From assembly GCA_964374035.1 (NCBI GenBank), contig CAYJWY010000026.1:1-14296 (forward strand): a stretch of 14,296 nucleotides of DNA. Reading direction: 5' to 3'. Shown in pieces: positions 1 through 5,868 of the stretch (its first letter is position 1; each line of letters begins with the position of its first letter). The notes below the pieces were generated by a model. It did no database searches. It was not told the DNA's origin and saw only the letters and a list, made by a program, of their open reading frames with translations. Position numbers and translations under genes: made by a program. This stretch comes from CALRGL01 sp964374035. GTDB taxonomy: Bacteria > Patescibacteriota > Patescibacteriia > UBA9934 > GWF2-40-263.

Positions 1-40
1 GCGGCTGAATCAATCGGCAAAATTCCTGAAAGTTTGATTC

Positions 41-126
41 TGGTGGGCGAGGAGGGACTCGAACCCTCACGAGATTACTCCCACGGCGCTCTGAACGCCG
101 CGTGGCTACCATTACACCACTCGCCC
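41..126 (-). tRNA. tRNA-Leu(CAG)
   Basis: The minus strand folds into a class II tRNA. The acceptor stem GGGCGAG pairs with CTCGCCC, followed by discriminator A and an encoded CCA (41-43 on the plus strand read TGG). The anticodon stem is CGGCG/CGCCG around the loop TTCAGAG, giving anticodon CAG, which reads CUG (Leu). A long variable arm (GAG-TAAT-CTC core) fits leucine tRNAs, and the T arm is GAGGG-TTCGAGT-CCCTC. The 5' end lies directly after the U-tract of the terminator of the upstream solute-binding protein gene. No separate promoter is visible between them, so expression may depend on readthrough. Confidence 0.96.
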
Positions 127-180
127 GGAAAAAGAGTCGTAGAGTTCTTGGAAACTTCAAGACCACGCGACTCCACGACT
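127..180 (-). terminator. Rho-independent terminator of the solute-binding protein gene
   Basis: On the minus strand, an 11-bp stem (170-180 with 135-145, one G-U pair) begins inside the TAG stop codon. An inner helix TCTTG/CAAGA (158-162 with 146-150) extends it, and the sequence CTTTTTCC follows (127-134). The U-tract ends exactly at the first base of tRNA-Leu. Stem, loop and U-tract are seen in the sequence; termination is inferred. Confidence 0.85.
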
Positions 181-1864
181 ACTTCAACGCTTTCTTTGTT
201 TTGATATACCAGTCACGAATGTTCGCGAAACGATCTTGTGGAGTGTTGATCTGATTGATCACGACGTTTTGAATCGACTTGGGAGTCGCGTAGGGATAGG
301 TGGATTGATAGAGAAAGACCGCCGGAACATCCTTTAACAGTTGTTCTTGCATGGAACGATACAACTTCGCGCGTTCGTCGATTGATACGGTCTCACGAGC
401 TTTCTCAAGCAGTGCGTCAACCTCCTTATTCTGATAACTGGCTAAGTTTAACCCATTCTTGTCGATTTGGGAAGAGTGCCAGAACAGATAGGGGTCCGAG
501 TCTGTTTGAAACAAAACGGATCCAAGAAGGAGTTCGTAATTGCGAGGTTCTATGACTTCACCGGCAAATCGCTCAGGTGCAATGGCAAGGATATCTATGT
601 TGATGTTTATTTTTGCAAGTTGTTCTTTAATGCGTGTTGCAACCGCACGGTATTGCGGACGGTCGATGGTAGTGAGTGTAAGTGTCAGGCCATCTGGCAA
701 TGCCGCCTTGTCCATGAAGGTTTGCGCTTGCTCGAGATCCAGTGACATGGCGCGAAGATCTTCTTGGTAACCAATCATACCGGGAAGAATCGGTGTTTCC
801 ACGGCGCGAACCGCTTCGCGAAAGATTTGATCGACGATGGCAGAACGATCGATGGCGTGAGCGATGGCGGTACGAATATTTACATCTTTGAGCTGTTCAT
901 TTGTGGCTTGATTCATGTACAAGGCGACTTCCTGTGGAAGATAGGGACGATGAAGATTCAATGTTTTCATTTCCTTGATGGTGGCCTCTTTCTCAAAGGC
1001 AATGACGCTCACGCCTTCTACATATTTTTGTTCAAGTGCATCGAATGCTTCGTCTGCATCGCTATAAAATTTAAACGTCAGACGCTCAATACGCGTTGGC
1101 GTATCGTAAAATTTCGTATTTGCTTTGAGGGTGAATGAACGAATGGAACCGCGCTTGTCTTTTGAGAATTCTGCAAATTCATAAGGACCACTTCCAATCG
1201 GTTGGAGATTGAGTGCGGCCAGCGGAGCATTTTGCGGCAGGATTTCCGCCCAGACACTGGCGGGAAGAATACCCACCGCGAGAGATTCAAGAAACGTTTC
1301 GGAAGGTTTTTTTAAAACGAACGAAACGGTTCGATCATCGTCTTGATTGACGGTAACATTTTGAAATTGTGTGATGAGTGGACTGCGATAGGCGGGATTT
1401 TGAATTGCGCTGATGGTAAAGAGCACATCTTGCGCACGAACAGGATCTCCATTGTGAAACATGGCATTTTCACGAATTTGAAATGTGTACACGGTTTGCT
1501 CCTCATTGACCGTATAGTTCTCTGCCAGATCAGAAACAGGCGATGAACCCGGAACGGATTTCATTAGTCCGGAATAGACAAGAGAAGAAAGATCCGCGTC
1601 AACGTCGCTTGTTGAGGCATAGAGCGGATTGATAAATTGGGGTTCTCCGATCAGTCCTTCCGTATATTCGCCTCCGAGCGTTGGAATTTCGATACGATGA
1701 GAAAGAACATAGGTTAATGCAATACTCAAACACGAAAGCACGATCAAGCAGATCGCAAGCAGGCTTACGCGTTTTTCTGCCGGTGATAGGATGCCTCCAA
1801 GCTGTTTCCACTGTTTCCAAGAAGGAAATCGGCGTGGGGTGGAAACGGAAAGAACCTGTCGCAT
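179..1864 (-). CDS. Membrane-anchored ABC-type peptide solute-binding protein (SBP family 5, DppA/OppA-like)
   Basis: This is an extracytoplasmic solute-binding protein of the peptide/nickel class, expected to capture oligopeptides for an ABC importer. From the chosen ATG it has 561 residues. A cytoplasmic basic stretch (FPSWKQWKQL, about 13-22) precedes one transmembrane helix (about 33-54). The SBP_bac_5 fold follows, starting with the typical GEPQFINPLYASTSD segment (about 73-87). There is no lipobox cysteine, so the anchor is the uncleaved helix. The start at 1864 is preferred because AAGGA lies 7 bases upstream, the best Shine-Dalgarno match among the genes here. The frame stays open upstream to ATG 1954 and TTG 1960, which would overlap secG, so a longer form of 591-593 residues cannot be excluded. 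It lies downstream of secG on the same strand. No permease or ATPase gene is in the window. Confidence 0.9.
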   Translation of the reverse strand: MRQVLSVSTPRRFPSWKQWKQLGGILSPAEKRVSLLAICLIVLSCLSIALTYVLSHRIEIPTLGGEYTEGLIGEPQFINPLYASTSDVDADLSSLVYSGLMKSVPGSSPVSDLAENYTVNEEQTVYTFQIRENAMFHNGDPVRAQDVLFTISAIQNPAYRSPLITQFQNVTVNQDDDRTVSFVLKKPSETFLESLAVGILPASVWAEILPQNAPLAALNLQPIGSGPYEFAEFSKDKRGSIRSFTLKANTKFYDTPTRIERLTFKFYSDADEAFDALEQKYVEGVSVIAFEKEATIKEMKTLNLHRPYLPQEVALYMNQATNEQLKDVNIRTAIAHAIDRSAIVDQIFREAVRAVETPILPGMIGYQEDLRAMSLDLEQAQTFMDKAALPDGLTLTLTTIDRPQYRAVATRIKEQLAKININIDILAIAPERFAGEVIEPRNYELLLGSVLFQTDSDPYLFWHSSQIDKNGLNLASYQNKEVDALLEKARETVSIDERAKLYRSMQEQLLKDVPAVFLYQSTYPYATPKSIQNVVINQINTPQDRFANIRDWYIKTKKALK

Positions 1865-1940
1865 GGTCAGGTCCTTCGTCGGATCGGACGATGGTTTTTT
1901 TAGACGTTGTAAAAATGGACGTGTATCTTCGGACACAAAA

Positions 1941-2162
1941 TTACACCAGGGCATTTGCAAGCGCGACGCTAAAAAAGAGAATCGCGATCACAATCGTCAA
2001 CTGATGAAGTTTTTTTTCTGCTCCACGTTTGGTGCGAAAGACGTTTCCACCACCACCAAAAGCCGCGCCAAGTCCCGTGCCCTTGGCTTGCAAGAGAATC
2101 GCCGTTACAAGAAGCACGGCAAGAATGATTTGAGCGATGTTCAGGATCATGGAGTCGTTCAT
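1941..2162 (-). CDS. secG: Preprotein translocase subunit SecG
   Basis: SecG is the small, non-essential partner of SecYE in the translocation channel, stimulating SecA-driven export. The 73-residue product has two hydrophobic helices (ILNIAQIILAVLLVTAILLQ and QLTIVIAILFFSVALANALV). Between them is the family's glycine-rich cytoplasmic loop (KGTGLGAAFGGGGNVFRTKRGAEK), with the conserved LLQ...G.G...GGG...F.T.RGAEK pattern. The reading frame is open upstream to 2273. ATG 2162 is chosen because the predicted transcription start is near 2187 and the first helix follows directly; ATG 2180 (six residues longer) is an alternative, and nothing further upstream would be transcribed. The solute-binding protein gene follows on the same strand. 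The promoter region is shared with the divergent dsbA-like operon. Confidence 0.92.
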   Translation of the reverse strand: MNDSMILNIAQIILAVLLVTAILLQAKGTGLGAAFGGGGNVFRTKRGAEKKLHQLTIVIAILFFSVALANALV

Positions 2163-2193
2163 AGTGATACGCGCAGGCATGATTAACGAAAGA

Positions 2194-2222
2194 ATCCTAG
2201 CAGGGACGCGCATTGGAGTCAA
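2194..2222 (-). promoter_or_regulatory. secG promoter
   Basis: The minus strand reads TTGACT (2222-2217), 17 bases, then TAGGAT (2199-2194) preceded by TGC, an extended -10. Predicted transcription starts near 2187, about 25 bases before ATG 2162. It interleaves with the divergent promoter at 2228-2236. Confidence 0.6.
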
Positions 2223-2227
2223 TCCTA

Positions 2228-2236
2228 TGGTATACT
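2228..2236 (+). promoter_or_regulatory. Extended -10 promoter of the dsbA-like/cysteine-rich operon
   Basis: TGG-TATACT forms an extended -10 element. No good -35 is seen at 17-18 bases (a TTGGAG at 2213-2218 is too close). Predicted transcription starts near 2243, only about 7 bases before ATG 2250, with no Shine-Dalgarno sequence, so the mRNA would be almost leaderless. Confidence 0.55.
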
Positions 2237-2249
2237 TTTTAGTGGTTTT

Positions 2250-2990
2250 ATGGAAACGGAACAGCAAATTCACAAAACACGCAATTGGATCGCGACGTTC
2301 GCGACGTTGTTCGTCCTTTTACTGGCCGGACTGTTTGTGTGGCGCGTGCTCTATTTTTCTTCGTTGATCAAAAAAGGAGACGTTGATCTGGATCGTATCG
2401 GTTATCTCGACGCATTTTCAACAAATCAGGCTCTCGCCTCTGCACCACTTCCAGATGGCGAGTTTGATCTGGTCACCGACGACGATCCATCGTTGGGACC
2501 GGTTGATGCACCGCTGACCATCGTTGAGTTTGCTGATTTTGGCTGTCCGTATTCTCGTCAGGTCAGTTTTGTGATTCGCAAAATGATTCAAAAGTATCCT
2601 GATAAAATTCGTTTGATCTATCGCGATTTTCCCATCGTTGATTTGCATCCCATCGCGCAGAAGGCCGCCGAAGCATCTGAGTGTGCGCAGGAGCAAAATA
2701 AATTTTGGGAATTTCATGACAAGCTGTACCAGAATCAAAATGATTTGTCAGAGGAACGATTTTACGAACTTGCCAGAGAGGTGGGGATGAATGAAAGTCG
2801 ATTTCGTAACTGTTTGAACAGTGCTCGATATGCCCAAGAGGTTGCGACCGATTTGGAAGAAGGGTTTGCGGCCGGCGTCCGTGGCACACCAACGTTTTTT
2901 ATCAATGGCAATCGCGTTGCCGGATCGATTCCCGAGAAGGTTTTTGAAGAAATTATCGCAGGCGTGTCCAACAAGGCGTATGAGCCCTAG
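2250..2990 (+). CDS. Membrane-anchored DsbA-family thioredoxin-fold protein with a CPYS active site
   Basis: A 246-residue protein with one N-terminal helix (about 14-38) and an extracytoplasmic DsbA/Thioredoxin_4 domain (about 75-240). The family landmarks are present: VEFADFGCPYSRQ with the active-site motif at 99-102, YRDFP (124-128), CAQEQNKFWEFHDKLYQNQ (from 145), FRNCLNSARY (185-194) and the cis-proline loop GTPTFFING (212-220, P214). The active site reads C99-P-Y-S102, so the resolving cysteine of the usual CxxC is serine. The codons TGT CCG TAT TCT were checked. The other cysteines, C145 and C188, sit at positions often cysteine in this family and could form a structural disulfide. 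A direct CxxC-type oxidase cycle is not expected; isomerase, mixed-disulfide or chaperone activity is more likely. It is the first gene of an operon with two cysteine-rich exported proteins, its probable clients, and its last 11 bases overlap the next gene. Confidence 0.88.
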   Translation: METEQQIHKTRNWIATFATLFVLLLAGLFVWRVLYFSSLIKKGDVDLDRIGYLDAFSTNQALASAPLPDGEFDLVTDDDPSLGPVDAPLTIVEFADFGCPYSRQVSFVIRKMIQKYPDKIRLIYRDFPIVDLHPIAQKAAEASECAQEQNKFWEFHDKLYQNQNDLSEERFYELAREVGMNESRFRNCLNSARYAQEVATDLEEGFAAGVRGTPTFFINGNRVAGSIPEKVFEEIIAGVSNKAYEP

Positions 2991-4320
2991 CATACAACGC
3001 ATTGTTTTGTGCGTTGTTGTTGGATCGACGATGTTGTTTCCATTCATTTCTTTTGCACAAGTTCAATCGCCGACCAATGCTGAGTCGACCTGCAGTTGCT
3101 GGTGTTCGACGGAACAAGGAGCAACAAGTCTCGGAACAAAAACAATCATCCAATGTAAAGAGGAGTGCGTGAAACAAAAAGGTTCGTACCTCACCTGCGC
3201 CACAGATCCCTCCGCGTGGCCGATCAACGATCTGCGTTGTTTTACACGGGAACAATGTACGGGTAAAGAAGTGGATGGAAACTATGATGGGGTGTGGGAT
3301 ACGCGACCCAATCCAAATTGTGCGACGGATTATCGCTATTGTTTTCCCAAATCAGGCAACACAGAAGTGGAATTGAACATTCCCATTGGAAATCTCACAG
3401 CGGTCGCGGATCTTGAGCCGTACCTTTCCAAAGGATTCAACTGGTTGATTGGCATTGCGGTGACCGTCACCATTGTCATGGTGATGATTGGTGGGTTGCA
3501 GTATTCCATCGGCGCGGCAACGCCCGAACAGAAAGCAAAAGGAAAAAAAGTTATTTTGAGTGGAGTGACAGGATTGGCACTTCTTTTGTCTAGCGTTCTG
3601 CTCATTCAAACCGTTAATCCACAACTCCTGAAATTGAATGTCCCAACATTACCAATGATCAAGCGTGTGTTGTTGCCACAAGGCATCAGTTGTGGGGATT
3701 ATCTCCTTAAGAAGTATCAGCTTTCAGCCACGTCGGGTAAATGTGGAGATGTCAGTGATGTGTTGAAGGATGAGAAGGGGACCGATCTTCCTGTTGGCAC
3801 GCAGTGTATGTGGAGGGGATGTAGCATTGGTGGCCAAAGCTGTATTTTTTCTGGAGACGGCGCACGATGCATTTCTTGCAATCTTCTCACGGAATCTCTT
3901 CGTGATACCACAAAAATTACGCCTTCTTCGGGCGTGTGTGGACAGTTTACGTATCCAACAACCATGGTGAATAACAGACCGGTCACGTTTCAATGCGGGT
4001 GGACGAAAGATAGTGATCTCAATCGTGGGATTGCACCAAAAGCCTTACGTTACGGATCGTGCGCTTTGTACAAGATTGATTGTACGAGAATCACCAAGTG
4101 TGAAGATTATGATACAGAGATTCGTCCGTTTAATAGAAATAGCAGACAGCCTCTTGAGGACATTGTGTATCAAGATGATGTCTTGTGTGGCATGGGTGGT
4201 TGTGGAGATTTTGGGTTGCAAACGGTGTGTGCGGAAAATTTTTGTCAGATTGCGGGTGGATGTAAGTATGATGATTCAGCATGGTTAAAATATGACTGCA
4301 TTCCGACAGGACAGAATTAG
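2980..4320 (+). CDS. Cysteine-rich exported membrane protein with pilin-like two-helix module (paralogue A)
   Basis: A 446-residue protein of unknown function. Residues 1-26 form a signal peptide (probable cleavage ISFA|QVQ). Cysteine-rich domain 1 (38-121) starts with C-S-C-W-C and has 10 Cys. A linker VELNIPIG leads to two hydrophobic helices (about 153-171 and 192-210) separated by a lysine-rich loop (GGLQYSIGAATPEQKAKGKK). This hairpin resembles the TrbC/VirB2-like pilin modules found widely in Patescibacteria. Domain 2 (238-440) holds 18 Cys and the motif QCGWTKDSDLN (338-348). Positive charge in the loop puts it inside, so both cysteine-rich domains should be outside. ATG 2980 overlaps the dsbA-like gene by 11 bases. 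It is preferred over the in-frame ATG at 2821 because it starts a signal peptide and avoids a long overlap. It is followed by a paralogue overlapping by 29 bases. Confidence 0.88.
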   Translation: MSPSIQRIVLCVVVGSTMLFPFISFAQVQSPTNAESTCSCWCSTEQGATSLGTKTIIQCKEECVKQKGSYLTCATDPSAWPINDLRCFTREQCTGKEVDGNYDGVWDTRPNPNCATDYRYCFPKSGNTEVELNIPIGNLTAVADLEPYLSKGFNWLIGIAVTVTIVMVMIGGLQYSIGAATPEQKAKGKKVILSGVTGLALLLSSVLLIQTVNPQLLKLNVPTLPMIKRVLLPQGISCGDYLLKKYQLSATSGKCGDVSDVLKDEKGTDLPVGTQCMWRGCSIGGQSCIFSGDGARCISCNLLTESLRDTTKITPSSGVCGQFTYPTTMVNNRPVTFQCGWTKDSDLNRGIAPKALRYGSCALYKIDCTRITKCEDYDTEIRPFNRNSRQPLEDIVYQDDVLCGMGGCGDFGLQTVCAENFCQIAGGCKYDDSAWLKYDCIPTGQN

Positions 4321-5818
4321 CAGATATGCGATTGGGATTTTCCTTTTCACGTTTTTGAGTTTCCTTTTGATTCCTATGCTTGTCCATGCTCAAGGTGTTT
4401 CCGAACGACAATGTGATTGTTTTTGTGCGACCAAGAAAGGAACAAAACCACCGGGTTCGGGAGAGGAGATGGTCTCTACAAGCACAGAAGAATGCAAGGC
4501 CAAGTGTAAGACACAAGGTGATAGAGTGGCGGTATGCGCGTTTGCTGTTGATCAGTACCCAAGTCAAGATGACAGTTGTTTTACGCAAGACGAATGTGAA
4601 AAACAAGTAAAAGCTTTTTGTGGCGATGGATCGCAATCTGATGCATACAGCACGATTGAGTGTGATAAGGATACACGTGATACGTTTGGTGAAACGCAAC
4701 CACCTGGGTGTATGCCGAATTCGCATTTTTGTTACCCACCAAAAAATGCCACGAAGGTTCGTTTAAATATCGCGATCGGGACAACCACGGTCGTGAATGA
4801 TATTGAGAAATACGTTTCGATTCTTTATCAATGGCTGGTCACTGTCGGTATCACGTTTACTATTGTGCTCGTCATGATTGGTGGATTGCAATATACCTTG
4901 GGCGGTGCATCGAGCGAGCAAATGAAGAAAGGAAAGGATCGCATCAAGAACGCCGTGATCGGACTTATCTTGTTGTTGAGCTCTATTTTAATCATTGAAA
5001 CCATCAGCCCTCAGCTTTCACGCATTTCCGTTCCGCGTCTGCCGATGATTAAGACTCGAGAGATTGCAGATTCTGCGAAGAGTTGTGAGACGTTATTTAC
5101 AGAGGAAAAGTTTAAGATTCGATGGGATGAATCACGCCAAAAGAATCAAAAAAGATACATTCCTTTTAACGGCAAGAATAATCCCAGGTGCGGAACGATT
5201 GGCGAGGTTGTGGAAGGACCCGGAGGTGTGAATGTCAATGCCGGATTAACCTGTAATTTTAGAGATTGTGGAAATCCAGATCGTGCTTGTCTTGGAAGTG
5301 GTTGGAACGCAAGATGCCTGTCTTGCGGACAGATTTATGATGGATCTACAGCATTGATAGGAAGCGGTGTTGTTCCCTCGGCGTCCACGTGTGGTCAATT
5401 TACAAAGGGTGTGACGAAGGGAACATCTGAAATGCCTGATACGATTGAACAGTGCGGTTGGACAAAAGATGGAGATTTAAATGAGGGAGCACTTGGTGGT
5501 GGTGTGTTCAAGGTTGCTTCCAATGGAGCTTGTGTAAATATCGTGATGGATTGCAGTACTATACGAAAATCCGGTCTCTGCAGAAACTATCACACCGTTC
5601 CTCTCACTAATGATGCTGAAGGCGGCGAACAGCTTTATAGTGCTGATTCAGAGTCAGACGAGTGTTTCACGTTTGGTTCCTGCGCAAATTTTTCTTATAA
5701 ATCAATCTGTGAAGAAAATCCATGCAAGATTAAGGGAGGTTGTGAGATAAGAGGGGATGGAGTTTGCTGGAATGTAGGTTCATCGATAAACTATGATCCC
5801 TTGCTGGAGCGACCATGA
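4292..5818 (+). CDS. Cysteine-rich exported membrane protein with pilin-like two-helix module (paralogue B)
   Basis: A 508-residue paralogue of the preceding gene, function unknown. The signal peptide spans 1-33 (probable cleavage VHA|QG). Domain 1 (41-147) begins C-D-C-F-C and has 12 Cys; it carries the shared pattern EC..KC, DSCF...EC and FCYP. The pilin-like helices are at about 182-198 and 218-236, with the loop GGLQYTLGGASSEQMKKGKDR between them. Domain 2 (265-492) has 18 Cys, each matching one in paralogue A. Shared signatures are ARCLSC (340-345), CGQFT (367-371), QCGWTKDGDLN (387-397), CEENPCKIKGGC (473-484). The ATG at 4292 overlaps paralogue A by 29 bases with no Shine-Dalgarno sequence, suggesting coupled translation. 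It is the last gene of the operon; a strong terminator begins 7 bases after its TGA stop. Confidence 0.88.
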   Translation: MTAFRQDRISRYAIGIFLFTFLSFLLIPMLVHAQGVSERQCDCFCATKKGTKPPGSGEEMVSTSTEECKAKCKTQGDRVAVCAFAVDQYPSQDDSCFTQDECEKQVKAFCGDGSQSDAYSTIECDKDTRDTFGETQPPGCMPNSHFCYPPKNATKVRLNIAIGTTTVVNDIEKYVSILYQWLVTVGITFTIVLVMIGGLQYTLGGASSEQMKKGKDRIKNAVIGLILLLSSILIIETISPQLSRISVPRLPMIKTREIADSAKSCETLFTEEKFKIRWDESRQKNQKRYIPFNGKNNPRCGTIGEVVEGPGGVNVNAGLTCNFRDCGNPDRACLGSGWNARCLSCGQIYDGSTALIGSGVVPSASTCGQFTKGVTKGTSEMPDTIEQCGWTKDGDLNEGALGGGVFKVASNGACVNIVMDCSTIRKSGLCRNYHTVPLTNDAEGGEQLYSADSESDECFTFGSCANFSYKSICEENPCKIKGGCEIRGDGVCWNVGSSINYDPLLERP

Positions 5819-5824
5819 CATGAT

Positions 5825-5868
5825 AGAGTGCTGGGCGCTTTGAACTATCTCAAACCCAGCACTCTTTT
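5825..5868 (+). terminator. Rho-independent terminator of the cysteine-rich operon, abutting uvrA
   Basis: A perfect 11-bp stem AGAGTGCTGGG / CCCAGCACTCT (5825-5835 with 5855-5865), a 19-base loop and a TTTT run (5865-5868). The ATG of uvrA starts at the next base, 5869. The hairpin could also act as an attenuator or translation-control structure for uvrA. Confidence 0.85.

Noticed and set aside
7..40. GAATCAA/TTGATTC inverted repeat downstream of tRNA-Leu
   Set aside because: Seven AT-rich pairs around a 20-base loop with no U-tract; too weak to call a terminator.
1791..2186. 131-residue plus-strand frame across the solute-binding protein and secG genes
   Set aside because: It is antisense to two recognisable genes and has a basic, unstructured composition typical of shadow frames.
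2213..2218. TTGGAG as -35 for the dsbA-like operon
   Set aside because: Only 12 bases from the -10 box; the extended -10 motif explains the promoter better.
2821..2979. In-frame upstream start (ATG 2821) for the cysteine-rich gene A
   Set aside because: It would overlap the dsbA-like gene by 170 bases and bury the signal peptide; ATG 2980 gives a proper exported N-terminus.
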